Below, one piece after another: positions 52,720 through 61,995 of a DNA stretch of 64,000 bases (positions are counted from its first letter, which is position 1; each line of letters opens with the position of its first letter). Position numbers and translations under genes: made by a program. The stretch is taken from positions 1,054,001 through 1,118,000 of the forward strand of contig NZ_FOIP01000002.1 in assembly GCF_900105215.1 (NCBI RefSeq), read 5' to 3'. This stretch comes from Lacrimispora sphenoides (GTDB taxonomy: Bacteria; Bacillota; Clostridia; Lachnospirales; Lachnospiraceae). The notes beneath the pieces were generated by a model. It saw nothing but the letters and a program-made list of their open reading frames with translations, searched no databases and was not told where the DNA came from.

Positions 52720-54331
52720 TGAGGTTTTGGTGCGCCTGGGAATCCAGTCATTGATCAAATGGGAAAACTATGGATACCAGATTGTCTGTGATGCATCGGA
52801 TGGGGAAGAGGCACTTCAAAAGATCAGACAGTACCAGCCGGATATCGTTCTTACGGATTTAAAGATGAGCCCGGTGGATGGCTTTGAGCTGATCTCTGAG
52901 TGCAGGGAAAAATATCCTTACATCCAGTTTGTTGTCTTAAGCAGCTATAATGATTTTGACAATGTAAGAAATGCCATGAAAATGGGGGCGTTTGATTATG
53001 TTTTTAAATTGACGGTGAAGCCGGAGGAACTGCTGAAAATCATGGATGAAGCCACCTCCTCAGGGAAAGGGACCGATACAGTCCAGGAAACCTCTGCACT
53101 GGCGGAACGCAATTTGGAAGTCATAAAGAGGGGACTGTTTAAAAGAATTTTAAACTCTGAAACCTTTTTGAAGAAATATTTAGAGGAACTGATGAGGCTG
53201 CCTCTTTCCGTAAATTTTGACCATCCGTTCCATATCCTCTCCATTACCATCGATGATTTTAAGGTGGTAAGAAAAAAGGGGGATTTTATGGATTTGGAGC
53301 TCCTGATATTTACCATGGAAAATATCCTTAGTGAATTGTTCAACCGCCATCACCGTGCAGAAGTGTTCCAATATGGGGAATATGATTTTGCCGTGGCAGT
53401 AAACCTGGAAGAAAATCAGGATCATAAGACCTTTTTTACAGCAATGGAGAAGGAGTTTGGCATCTTTTCCAGCTGCGCCAGACAGTATTACGGTCTGGAG
53501 GTAAGCGGAGCATTGAGCAGGGAATGTACTGGGATCAAAGCGTTAAAGGAGGCCATTGCTCAGAACCGGGGTACATTAAACATGCGTTTTTTTTCAGAAC
53601 CTGGAAAGCTTCATCCATACGAGAGGAGCGTTAAGGAAGAGGCGGTTCTTCCGGCCGAGTTTCACAGCTCTGTTTTAGAACGTCTGGCGGCGGAACACGA
53701 CTTTTTCGGGATGAGGAAGTTTCTGGAGGACTTATTTGAATTCCTGAAAGAAAAGAACCGGTGGGAGCCTGAGGAAATCCGTTATCTTCTGAGAAAGGCC
53801 TATGGAACCCTGGCAGCCTCCTTTGCCCGCAGCAGAGCTGATATAGATCTGTTCCTGGATAAGAACGGAATAAACATGGAGGCTTCCATCAATGATTATA
53901 CATATCTTGAAAAAATCAGGCAATCCGTATTGGAATTGTTGGAACAGTATAAAAAGGAGTATGAATCAAACAGCGGCAGAATATTGAGAAAAGAGGTTGC
54001 CGAAGCAAAGAGTTTTGTCCGAAGTCATATGAAGGAAGAACTGCAGGTTGCAGAAATTGCGGCAATGGTGAACATGAGCGGCAGTTATTTTTCCCACGTA
54101 TTTAAAAAGGAGGAAGGGATTAGCTTTTTGGAATATGTATACCGGGTGAGAATGGAGCATGCCAGATACTTACTGGAAAGCAGCGATTTAAAGGTAAATG
54201 AGATTGCAGATGAGGTTGGAATCTTTAATCCCAATTATTTCAGCACGCAGTTTAAAAAGAGTGTGGGACAGTCTCCTTTGGAATATCGCCAGGCTTGGTT
54301 AAAGAAAGCGGAGGATAATAGCAGAATCTGA
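52694..54331 (+). CDS. YesN-type AraC response regulator
   Basis: This 545-residue response regulator has a receiver domain (about 1-120) with VDDEVLVRLGIQSLI, the phospho-Asp in DIVLTDLKMSPVDGFELI, and the switch Thr/Lys region. A middle region of about 250 residues is of low similarity. A C-terminal AraC double helix-turn-helix (about 440-540) has LQVAEIAAMVNMSGSYFSHV then VNEIADEVGIFNPNYFSTQF. It starts inside the end of the kinase gene, so translation is coupled. It probably activates the adjacent ABC importer operon in response to the extracellular sugar sensed by the kinase. Confidence 0.94.
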   Translation: MKRVMIVDDEVLVRLGIQSLIKWENYGYQIVCDASDGEEALQKIRQYQPDIVLTDLKMSPVDGFELISECREKYPYIQFVVLSSYNDFDNVRNAMKMGAFDYVFKLTVKPEELLKIMDEATSSGKGTDTVQETSALAERNLEVIKRGLFKRILNSETFLKKYLEELMRLPLSVNFDHPFHILSITIDDFKVVRKKGDFMDLELLIFTMENILSELFNRHHRAEVFQYGEYDFAVAVNLEENQDHKTFFTAMEKEFGIFSSCARQYYGLEVSGALSRECTGIKALKEAIAQNRGTLNMRFFSEPGKLHPYERSVKEEAVLPAEFHSSVLERLAAEHDFFGMRKFLEDLFEFLKEKNRWEPEEIRYLLRKAYGTLAASFARSRADIDLFLDKNGINMEASINDYTYLEKIRQSVLELLEQYKKEYESNSGRILRKEVAEAKSFVRSHMKEELQVAEIAAMVNMSGSYFSHVFKKEEGISFLEYVYRVRMEHARYLLESSDLKVNEIADEVGIFNPNYFSTQFKKSVGQSPLEYRQAWLKKAEDNSRI

Positions 54332-54488
54332 AAGAAAAATAGCAGGATTTTAAAGTATTGGCAAAAGAAGAAACCAGTGAAGCCGGAAATCGAAAGAATT
54401 GAAAGAAAGACAGCAGACAGAGGGATATCACTTGTCTGCTGTTTTTGCTATAGTATAAAAGAAATCAAAACTATTGGAGGAAGGTATA

Positions 54489-55886
54489 ATGAGAAAGTGG
54501 AAAAAGTTAGGGGCACTCGGCATGGCATCTCTAATGGCAATGTCAGTGATGGCCGGCTGCCAGAGCGGCCAGAAAACAGAACAGGTAACTGCGTCTGCGG
54601 AGACGGCTAAAACAGATGAATCAAAAACAGAAGCGCCAAAAGCAGGAAATGGAGAACCTGTAGTTTTGCGGATGTGGGGAGGCGTTCCTGCGGAAGCTGG
54701 TCCTCAGGCTGTTTGTGATAATTTTAACCAGCTCTACAAGGACAAAGGGATACAGGTAGAGTACGAACGGTTTGTAAATGATGATACGGGAAATTTAAAG
54801 CTGGAAACAAATCTTCTCTCAGGAGACGGTGTGGACCTTTATATGACATACAGCACCGATGTTCTGACAAAGCGCGCGGAAGGTAACATGGCACTGGATC
54901 TTTCGGAACTGATTGCCCGTGATGATTTCCAACTGACAAAATATTTCGGGACCCTGGCAGAGGCGTATTACATAAACGGAAAGCCTTATTCCATTCCTAC
55001 AAAGCTGGATCAGTATGGAATCGTTTTAAATGAAGACATGTTTGAAGCAGCCGGGATTGAGATTCCTACGGAATGGACATTTGACGAATTCCGTGAGATC
55101 GCCAAAAAGCTTACTCATGGAGAAGGTCAGGATAAGGTATACGGCATGTTTTGGAATTCCCAGCAGGATCTGACCTATCTTTTCACTTACCTGGTGGCCC
55201 AGACAAGCGGCGGAGATCCTATGTATAAAAATGACAAGGAAACCAGCTTTGATGATCCTGTAGTGCTTAAATCCGTTGAGCTGATCAATAACATGATGAA
55301 TGTGGATAAAACATCTCCTACTCATACGGATTCTGTGACCCAAAAGCTGTCTCAGGAAAGCATGTTCCTGACCGGAAAATCTGCGATGACGGTGGGCCCG
55401 TGGATTGTAAGAAGCGTTAAGGACCAGGCCAGTTATCCCCATGACTTTAAGACGGCATTTGCTCCTTATCCTGTGGTGGAAAAAGGACAGAGAAATTATA
55501 CCCAGGGAGGCTATGGCGACCATTTGTGCATCAATCCAAAGTCCCAGAACATTGAGGCAGCATGGGAATTTGCAAAATGGTACGCTAACGAGGGAATGCT
55601 TCCCGTAGTGGAAGGAGGCCGGGTGCCGGCTTCCAATACTTATAATGCCCTTGAGGTAACAGAGGCGTTTGTCATGGGAGCCGAGGATTATTTAGATGCG
55701 GAAACTACCCAGAAGATCCTTATAACACCGGCAGACAATTACGCGGTACCTTCCATCACCAACCATATTGCAGAGGTAAAGAAAATCGCGGTGGAAGAAC
55801 TGGAAGGGATATTTATCGGAAAGCAGACGGCGGAGGAAGGTATGAATAAAGCCAAAGCCAGAGCTGATGAGCTTTTGCAGAAATAA
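54489..55886 (+). CDS. ABC sugar transporter substrate-binding lipoprotein (CUT1)
   Basis: This 465-residue binding protein has a lipoprotein signal (LGALGMASLMAMSVMAGCQS, lipid Cys at about 25), a low-complexity linker, and then the family-1 solute-binding fold: VVLRMWGGVPAEAG, VEYERFVNDD, GDGVDLYMTYSTDVL and PYSIPTKLDQYGIVLNEDMF. It delivers a sugar or oligosaccharide to the permeases downstream. A GGAGGAAGG site precedes the ATG. A strong hairpin after the stop probably protects its mRNA, so it is made in larger amounts than the permeases, as usual for such operons. Confidence 0.93.
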   Translation: MRKWKKLGALGMASLMAMSVMAGCQSGQKTEQVTASAETAKTDESKTEAPKAGNGEPVVLRMWGGVPAEAGPQAVCDNFNQLYKDKGIQVEYERFVNDDTGNLKLETNLLSGDGVDLYMTYSTDVLTKRAEGNMALDLSELIARDDFQLTKYFGTLAEAYYINGKPYSIPTKLDQYGIVLNEDMFEAAGIEIPTEWTFDEFREIAKKLTHGEGQDKVYGMFWNSQQDLTYLFTYLVAQTSGGDPMYKNDKETSFDDPVVLKSVELINNMMNVDKTSPTHTDSVTQKLSQESMFLTGKSAMTVGPWIVRSVKDQASYPHDFKTAFAPYPVVEKGQRNYTQGGYGDHLCINPKSQNIEAAWEFAKWYANEGMLPVVEGGRVPASNTYNALEVTEAFVMGAEDYLDAETTQKILITPADNYAVPSITNHIAEVKKIAVEELEGIFIGKQTAEEGMNKAKARADELLQK

Positions 55887-55900
55887 TCAGAGAAAAATTC

Positions 55901-55934
55901 CCTGGGGCTGCTGGTTCCATTACGCAGCCCCGGG
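55901..55934 (+). promoter_or_regulatory. Stabilising stem-loop after the binding-protein gene
   Basis: CCCTGGGGCTGC (55901-55912) pairs with GCAGCCCCGGG (55924-55934). No T-run follows. Such hairpins between binding-protein and permease genes usually raise the level of the first transcript part. Confidence 0.7.
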
Positions 55935-55968
55935 ATAATAAAAAGAAGAAAGGAGGGAACCACTGAAC

Positions 55969-56865
55969 ATGAAGAAAATCAGGCTTAGCAGACAGTTAAA
56001 GGTGGATCTAACCGGCTATGCTTTCATTCTGCCCAATATTATCGGTGTATGCCTTTTTACCTTATTTCCCATGATCTTTTCTCTGATCATCAGCTTTACG
56101 AACTGGGATTATACCAAAGGGATCGGCAACTGGGATTTTATCGGACTTAAAAATTTTATTGACATGTGGCAGGATGGATGGTTTACCAGTTCCCTGATTA
56201 ACACCATCATTTTTGCGGTTGGAGTGGTACCGGTGACCGTTTTTCTGGCACTGGTGTTAGCGGTCATCATTGATAAATACTGCGTTGCCAGACTTCCCAT
56301 GAGGCTGGCGCTTTTTATGCCCTACATATCCAATATCGTAGCGGTTGCCATTGTTTGGGTGATGATGTATTCCCCCTGGGGGCCATTTACCCAGATGGTG
56401 AAGTTATTTGGAGTGGAGAATCCTCCTCAGTGGCTTGGAGATACAACCTGGGCTTTGCCCGCGCTGATGCTTATGACCGTATGGTCAGGAGTGGGATATG
56501 CCAATATGATCTATACATCGGCACTTCAGGGACTTCCTCAGGATGTTTATGAGGCGGCGGATATTGACGGAGCAGGAGAGGTTCAGAAATTCTTTAAGCT
56601 CACGATCCCGTTTTTATCGCCTACTACATTTTTCCTGATCATTACTACGTTCATCACTTCGTTCCAGGTGTTTGCGCCTATTCAGATCATGACAAGAGGC
56701 GGCCCCGGAACGGCCACCAATGTATTGGTTTACTATATTTACACTTCGGCCTTTACCTTCTACAAGATGGGATATGCTTCCGCCATGTCGTGGATATTGT
56801 TCTTGATCCTCTTTGGCATAACCATGTTCCAATGGGCGGGGCAGAAAAAATGGGTCAGCTATTAA
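55969..56865 (+). CDS. ABC sugar transporter permease 1
   Basis: This 298-residue permease of the maltose/CUT1 type has six membrane segments. The first is FILPNIIGVCLFTLFPMIFS. The ATPase-docking EAA loop is YEAADIDGAGEVQKFFKLTI (about residues 194-213), and it ends with VNYYIYTSAF-type helices. It forms the channel with the second permease. The AGGAGGG site is strong. It is followed by a duplicated 52-bp element before the next permease gene. Confidence 0.94.
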   Translation: MKKIRLSRQLKVDLTGYAFILPNIIGVCLFTLFPMIFSLIISFTNWDYTKGIGNWDFIGLKNFIDMWQDGWFTSSLINTIIFAVGVVPVTVFLALVLAVIIDKYCVARLPMRLALFMPYISNIVAVAIVWVMMYSPWGPFTQMVKLFGVENPPQWLGDTTWALPALMLMTVWSGVGYANMIYTSALQGLPQDVYEAADIDGAGEVQKFFKLTIPFLSPTTFFLIITTFITSFQVFAPIQIMTRGGPGTATNVLVYYIYTSAFTFYKMGYASAMSWILFLILFGITMFQWAGQKKWVSY

Positions 56866-56870
56866 GAAAA

Positions 56871-56974
56871 CACCCTGCGGGTATACCTATATGCCCAAGG
56901 GGCATGGGCAATAAAGAAGAAACACCCTGCGGGTATACCTGTATGCCCAAAGGACATGGGCAATAAAGAAGAAA
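56871..56974 (+). repeat. Tandem duplication of a 52-bp element with hairpin
   Basis: Two copies (56871-56922 and 56923-56974) follow each other directly, differing at only a few positions. Each contains CACCCTGCGGGTATACCT and a TGCCC/GGGCA hairpin. They fill the gap between the two permease genes. Confidence 0.92.
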
Positions 56975-56987
56975 GGTGGCGCCTGGA

Positions 56988-57839
56988 ATGAAGAAACATC
57001 AACGGATCATCCTTAGGGTCCTATTTACCGTAGTCATAGGGGCTCTGGCTGTCTCCATGGTCACCCCGTTTTTATGGATGCTTTCGGCATCAATGAAGCT
57101 TCCTCTGGATGTCATGAAGCTTCCGATTGAATGGATACCAAAATATTTTTATCCTGATAATTACAAGAAAGTGTGGAATGTGGGAGGCCTGGCAGTCAGG
57201 GATTACCATTTCGGCCTAGCATATTGGAACTCCATAAAGATCGCCGTCATCAATCTGACGGGATCAGTGCTTACCAGCACTCTGGCAGGGTATGCCTTTG
57301 CTAAAATAAAGTTCAGAGGACGGAATATCCTCTTCCTGATCTATCTGGCCACCATGATGATCCCCAGTCAGGTGACCCTGATCCCCAAGTTTGTTATGTT
57401 TAATAAAATGGGGCTCACCGGAACCCATTTAACCCTTATTCTTCCGGGGCTGATTACCATTACAGGCACATTTCTCATGCGCCAGTATTTTATGCAGATT
57501 CCGGATGAACTGAGAGAGTCGGCAAGGGTAGATGGGGCCCACGAGTTTCTCATATGGTTAAAGATCATGGTTCCTATTGCTAAGCCTAATATGGCATCTC
57601 TTGCAATGGTGGTGTTCCTGTGGAACTGGAACAGTTATCTGGAGCCATTGGTATTTTTAAGCGATTGGCGATTGTATACAATTCCTATTGCCCTTACGAA
57701 TTTTATAGAAGAGAGTGTGACGGAGTATAATCTGGTCATGGCAGCAGCGGCCTCTGCCCTGATTCCGGCTTTTCTCGTATTTTTACTGGGGCAGAAGTTT
57801 CTTGTCAAGGGCTTGGTGGCTGGTGCAGTGAAAGGATAA
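56988..57839 (+). CDS. ABC sugar transporter permease 2
   Basis: This 283-residue MalG-like permease has six membrane segments. It begins with a helix around VLFTVVIGALAVSMVTPFLW and contains GYAFAKIKFRGRN and the EAA loop RESARVDGAHEFLIWLKIMV. It ends GQKFLVKGLVAGAVKG, a typical finish. The ATG at 56988 has AAGGTGG upstream. No ATP-binding gene is found in this operon, so a shared MsmX-like ATPase elsewhere must energise the importer. It is 10 bp before the first FAD oxidoreductase gene. Confidence 0.94.
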   Translation: MKKHQRIILRVLFTVVIGALAVSMVTPFLWMLSASMKLPLDVMKLPIEWIPKYFYPDNYKKVWNVGGLAVRDYHFGLAYWNSIKIAVINLTGSVLTSTLAGYAFAKIKFRGRNILFLIYLATMMIPSQVTLIPKFVMFNKMGLTGTHLTLILPGLITITGTFLMRQYFMQIPDELRESARVDGAHEFLIWLKIMVPIAKPNMASLAMVVFLWNWNSYLEPLVFLSDWRLYTIPIALTNFIEESVTEYNLVMAAAASALIPAFLVFLLGQKFLVKGLVAGAVKG

Positions 57840-57849
57840 GGTTGAGGAT

Positions 57850-59133
57850 ATGAAATATATAACGGAAAATAAGAGAGAGATACCTGTAATACGTGAGGTG
57901 GATGTGCTGGTGCTGGGGGGAGGACCGGCAGGAATCGGGGCAGCGGTTGCAGCGGCAAGAGAAGGCGCTGTGACCATGCTGGTGGAGCAGGCAGGAGATG
58001 TGGGAGGAATTGCCACGGCAGGACTTATGAGCCACTGGACGGGAAGCACGGAAGGGGGATTTTACGAGGAAATCCTGAGCCGTTCGGCAGAGTTTTCCGG
58101 GGAAGGACGGCAGATCATTAATCCTGAGCGCTTAAAGACGGTTTTTCTCCGCATGCTTATGGAGGCAGGGGTAAGTCTCAGGCTGTATACTTTTGCCAGT
58201 GATGTTATTATGGAGGGGAATGTGATCAAGGGAGCGATCCTGGAAAGCAAGTCTGGCAGGGAGGCTGTTCTTGCGAAGATCGTCATTGACGCTACAGGTG
58301 ATGGTGACATAGCGGCAAAGGCCGGGGCTCCCTATTTTAAGGGCAGAGAAGGCGACGGACTCATGCAGCCGGCTACAATCATGTTTAAGGTGGCAGGCGT
58401 TGATGAGGAGAGAGGTGTTTTTCCCGGCGGCTTTGAAGAAAGCTTTGACCTTCCCGACGGGGATTTACAGGAGCTGGGGAAGAAGCATCTGCCAGAGCCT
58501 GCGGGACATGTGCTCCTTTACAAGACAACGCTTCCGGGAGTGGTCACCTGCAATATGACCAACTGTACCGGAGTGGACGGTACAAATGCCGAGGATCTGA
58601 CGAAGGCAACCCTTGTATGCAGAGAGCAGATGGAGAAAATAGTTGCTTTCCTTAGAAAATATGTACCGGGCTTTGAAAACTGTTATATCATCAGCTCTGC
58701 ATCCCTGGTAGGAATCAGGGAAACAAGGCATTTTAAGGGAGTGGAGACCATTCGTCCGCAGGATATCCTGGAGGCCAGGGTATTTGACAACTGGGTGGTG
58801 GCAAAGGCCTGCTTTAATTTTGATGTACACAATTTAACCGGCAATGGCCTAGACGAAACCGGCAGTCAAAAGCATTTTCCTCAGACAAAAGGGTATACCA
58901 TCCCTTACGGCTGTTTCGTACCATTGGAAATTGACAATCTGTATCTGGCGGGAAGAAATATTTCAGGAACCCACATGGCCCATTCCAATTACCGGGTCAT
59001 GCCGATCTGCGCCAATATGGGGCAGGCGGTGGGGATTGCAGCAGCCATGTGCGCCGCTTCTGAAACAGTGCCCAGAGACCTTGAAGTGAAAAAGATTCAG
59101 AGCCGCCTTATGGAATTGGGGGTGAATCCGTGA
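57850..59133 (+). CDS. FAD-dependent oxidoreductase (PF12831 type), short
   Basis: This 427-residue flavoprotein opens with VDVLVLGGGPAGIGAAVAAA and EGAVTMLVEQAGDVGGIAT, then GLMSHWTG. It has VIDATGDGDIAAKAGAPY and the closing FAD segment LYLAGRNISGTHMAHSNYRV. It lacks an Fe-S cluster motif of its own. Such FAD_oxidored proteins occur with sugar and polyol transport operons and may oxidise or reduce a hydroxyl of the imported compound. The stop overlaps the start of a second, related flavoprotein gene by 4 bases. Confidence 0.88.
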   Translation: MKYITENKREIPVIREVDVLVLGGGPAGIGAAVAAAREGAVTMLVEQAGDVGGIATAGLMSHWTGSTEGGFYEEILSRSAEFSGEGRQIINPERLKTVFLRMLMEAGVSLRLYTFASDVIMEGNVIKGAILESKSGREAVLAKIVIDATGDGDIAAKAGAPYFKGREGDGLMQPATIMFKVAGVDEERGVFPGGFEESFDLPDGDLQELGKKHLPEPAGHVLLYKTTLPGVVTCNMTNCTGVDGTNAEDLTKATLVCREQMEKIVAFLRKYVPGFENCYIISSASLVGIRETRHFKGVETIRPQDILEARVFDNWVVAKACFNFDVHNLTGNGLDETGSQKHFPQTKGYTIPYGCFVPLEIDNLYLAGRNISGTHMAHSNYRVMPICANMGQAVGIAAAMCAASETVPRDLEVKKIQSRLMELGVNP

Positions 59134-60890
59134 ACACATATCATTATGACTTTGTCGTAGTCGGAGGCGGTATGTCCGGCATCTGCGCGGCCATTGCTGC
59201 CGCAAGAAGAGGTGCGAAAACGGCCTTGATCCACGACAGGCCTGTTTTAGGCGGCAATGCCAGCTCCGAAATCCGGATGCATATCTGTGGGGCAGACCAT
59301 CACATGGCGGTTTCAAATGCCCGTGAAACCGGAATAATAGAAGAAATACTTCTGGAAAACAAGCGGAGAAATCCAGAGATGGTGTATCCGATTTTTGATT
59401 CCGTTCTATGGGAAAAGATTCATTATCAGGAAAACCTGACCCTTTATTTAAATACTCATATGACGGAGGTCTTGTGCGATGGTGACAGGATCGAGGCGGT
59501 ATGTGCTCTGCAGATGACAACCGAGAAAACGTTCCGCATTTTCGGTACTCAGTTTTTGGATGCCACGGGTGACGGCGTTCTGGGGGCTAAGGCGGGAGCG
59601 GAGTACCGGATTGGAAGGGAAAGCAGCTCCCAATATGGAGAGTCCCTTGCTCCGGAAAAAGAAGACCCCTATACCATGGGAAATTCCCTCATGTTCAAGG
59701 CTCGGGACATGGGACATGAGGTGCCCTTTATAAAGCCTTTCTGGGCCAATACCTATACCGAGGAGCAGCTTAGGCTGAGGGATCACAGTGATGTCACCTC
59801 CGGGTATTGGTGGATCGAGCTGGGAGGCGGAGAACGGGATGTAATTTCCCAAGGGGAAGAGCTTCGGGATGATCTGTTAAAGGCTGTATTTGGAGTATGG
59901 GATCATATTAAAAACGGCGGAGAACACGGTGCGGAGCGTATGGAACTGGAATGGGTTGGCTTTCTGCCTGGAAAAAGAGAAAGCCGCCGGCTCATAGGAG
60001 ATTATGTTCTGACAGAAAAGGATTGTCTGGAGAGCACCCGGTTTGATGATGCCGTAGCCTATGGGGGCTGGCCTATGGATATCCATACGGTAGAAGGCTT
60101 TTTAAATGAGAGCGATGATCCAACGGTCTGGAACCAGGTAAACGGCATATACTCCATACCCTACCGGTGCTTGTATTCAAAAAACATCCGGAACCTGTTT
60201 TTAGGAGGCAGGGCAATCAGCTGTTCCCATGTGGCATTTTCCTCCACAAGGGTTATGGGAACTTGTGCGGTCGTTGGTCAGGCGGTAGGTACGGCCGCTT
60301 CCATGGCAGTAAAAAGGAATCTGGGGCCGAGGGAAATCCTTGATTGTGTGGGGGAACTGCAGCAGGAGCTTTTAAAGGATGGCTGCTATATCCCCTTTGT
60401 TGTCAACCAGGATGCTGATGATTTCGCCAGGCAGGCAGTGGTGACAGCGACCCACCATATTCCGGGATGTGAGCCGGAAAAGGCGGTAAACGGAGTGGCA
60501 AGAACGGTGGCTGAAGAGTCAAACTGCTGGCGTGCAGCCATGGAAGACCGCCCTTCCCTGCTCCTATCCCTGCCAGGGAAGACGCCTATCCGGGAAATAT
60601 GTCTGGTACTGGATTCCAATTTAAGCAGGGAGATTACTCCTTCCATAAACCAGGGCGTGCTATCCAGACAGAAGTCCGGGCCGCCGTCGGAGCTTTTAAA
60701 AGAATATGAAGTGGATATCCTTCTGGAAGGGGAAGTTGTGGAGCATATTGCGGCCCAGTCCCATGGACAGAGACTTCAGCAGCTCTTAATAGGCGGTACG
60801 GTAGGAGACACCATCAGGATCAGCCCAATTTCTACATATGGAAGCAGGGAAGCAGGGATCTTTGAAGTGAGGATTTATTCCTGTAAATAA
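59130..60890 (+). CDS. FAD-dependent oxidoreductase with extra C-terminal domain
   Basis: This 586-residue protein has the same fold as its upstream neighbour: YDFVVVGGGMSGICAAIAAA, LGGNASSEIRMHICGADHH, FLDATGDGVLGAKAGAEYR, and LFLGGRAISCSHVAFSSTRV. A C-terminal domain of about 160 residues, beta-rich, begins near residue 430 and may bind carbohydrate. It may form a complex with the short flavoprotein, since the genes overlap. It ends the operon before a bidirectional terminator. Substrate unknown, probably the sugar or a derivative carried by the CUT1 importer. Confidence 0.88.
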   Translation: MNTYHYDFVVVGGGMSGICAAIAAARRGAKTALIHDRPVLGGNASSEIRMHICGADHHMAVSNARETGIIEEILLENKRRNPEMVYPIFDSVLWEKIHYQENLTLYLNTHMTEVLCDGDRIEAVCALQMTTEKTFRIFGTQFLDATGDGVLGAKAGAEYRIGRESSSQYGESLAPEKEDPYTMGNSLMFKARDMGHEVPFIKPFWANTYTEEQLRLRDHSDVTSGYWWIELGGGERDVISQGEELRDDLLKAVFGVWDHIKNGGEHGAERMELEWVGFLPGKRESRRLIGDYVLTEKDCLESTRFDDAVAYGGWPMDIHTVEGFLNESDDPTVWNQVNGIYSIPYRCLYSKNIRNLFLGGRAISCSHVAFSSTRVMGTCAVVGQAVGTAASMAVKRNLGPREILDCVGELQQELLKDGCYIPFVVNQDADDFARQAVVTATHHIPGCEPEKAVNGVARTVAEESNCWRAAMEDRPSLLLSLPGKTPIREICLVLDSNLSREITPSINQGVLSRQKSGPPSELLKEYEVDILLEGEVVEHIAAQSHGQRLQQLLIGGTVGDTIRISPISTYGSREAGIFEVRIYSCK

Positions 60891-60912
60891 GTATTACGAT
60901 AGGATAAGCAAA

Positions 60913-60965
60913 AATCCTGTTTGCCGGAGGATGTCTGAACACTCCCCTGACAAACAGGATTCTTC
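60913..60965. terminator. Bidirectional terminator between convergent operons
   Basis: AATCCTGTTTG (60913-60923) pairs perfectly with CAAACAGGATT (60951-60961), with T-rich DNA on the right for the plus strand and an A-rich left flank that gives T residues on the minus strand. Confidence 0.85.
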
Positions 60966-60981
60966 TTTTCTCTAAATAGTA

Positions 60982-61995
60982 TTATAGTCCTATGTCCAGG
61001 GTTTTCGCAGACAAGGTACTTCCCTTACGCAGCTCCTGACGTGCAGTCTGTATCAGGGAATCCATCTTTTCAAGCTCCTCTAACAAGAGCTTTTCTTCCT
61101 CGCTGGTATCCAGGACTTTGCTGATACCGCCGTTTTTAATGATGATCCGCTTGTCTGCCATAAGTGCCAGTAGAGGATCGTGAGTTGCCATTAACACGAT
61201 CTTATCGGAGGAGATCAGTAGCTCAAGAGCCTTTTTACGGTCAATTCCGGCATTTTCGATTTCATCGATAAGAACAATGGGAGAAGAGCTTAAAATAGCA
61301 GTATCTGCGATCATCAGGGCTCTGGACTGCCCTCCGCTTAAACTGGTGACAGGAGTGGTTATGTCAAATTTTTCACCTGCCAGATGATTGGCGGCCAGGA
61401 TGATCTGTTCAATAACAGTTTGGGGATTCTCCACCAGACGGCTTACGGCATGCATCCTTAAAAATTCTTCTACCGTAAGGTCCATAACAAAATTCATGTT
61501 CTGGGATAACTGTGCCACCAGCCGGTTGTTGGAGGAGAAACGCCATTTATTATCCGGCTTCTTTCCGTTGATCAAAATGCTGCGGCCTGTAGGCGTATCC
61601 TTTTGCGCCGCCCATTCGATATCTGCCAAAAGGCGGCTTTTGCCGGACCCTGTAGGCCCTACGATGGATATAATCTGAGAGGTTTCCACCGTTAGTTCTG
61701 TAAAGCCTTCCGGATTGCCGGATTTGTCATTTCCCGCCAGGATTGTCATGGAAAGGACCCGGTTGCTTTTTTCAAGACCCAGAAATGCACTCATCTGTTC
61801 TAAGTAAACAGGAAGATTGGACAGGAGTTTTTCCTTGTCAATGGCCTGGTCCTCTAATTCCTCCTCTGTAAAATGTTCTAAATATTCCCGGAAGGTCTTA
61901 TCTCCATACCCTGCAATATCCAGTCTGTTTTGTTCAAAGTATGAGCTTACAAAGGGATATTCCTTAAGAAGCTGGTCTAAGCTTAATTCCATCAT
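60982..61995 (-). CDS. ABC-type ATPase with N-terminal extension, trio member
   Basis: This 337-residue protein begins with about 95 residues without ATPase motifs (a helical, acidic region, LEHFTEEELEDQAIDKEK). A complete ABC ATPase domain follows: Walker A ISIVGPTGSGKSRLLADIEW, signature TSLSGGQSRALMIADT, Walker B PIVLIDEIENAGID and the switch His in VLMATHDPLLALMAD. No membrane segments are present. Its start overlaps the GTPase stop (ATGA). DEIENAGID in place of the usual DEPT is a departure from transporter ATPases and may indicate a non-transport function. It is the last gene of a three-gene operon with a GTPase and a binding-fold protein. Confidence 0.82.
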   Translation of the reverse strand: MMELSLDQLLKEYPFVSSYFEQNRLDIAGYGDKTFREYLEHFTEEELEDQAIDKEKLLSNLPVYLEQMSAFLGLEKSNRVLSMTILAGNDKSGNPEGFTELTVETSQIISIVGPTGSGKSRLLADIEWAAQKDTPTGRSILINGKKPDNKWRFSSNNRLVAQLSQNMNFVMDLTVEEFLRMHAVSRLVENPQTVIEQIILAANHLAGEKFDITTPVTSLSGGQSRALMIADTAILSSSPIVLIDEIENAGIDRKKALELLISSDKIVLMATHDPLLALMADKRIIIKNGGISKVLDTSEEEKLLLEELEKMDSLIQTARQELRKGSTLSAKTLDIGL

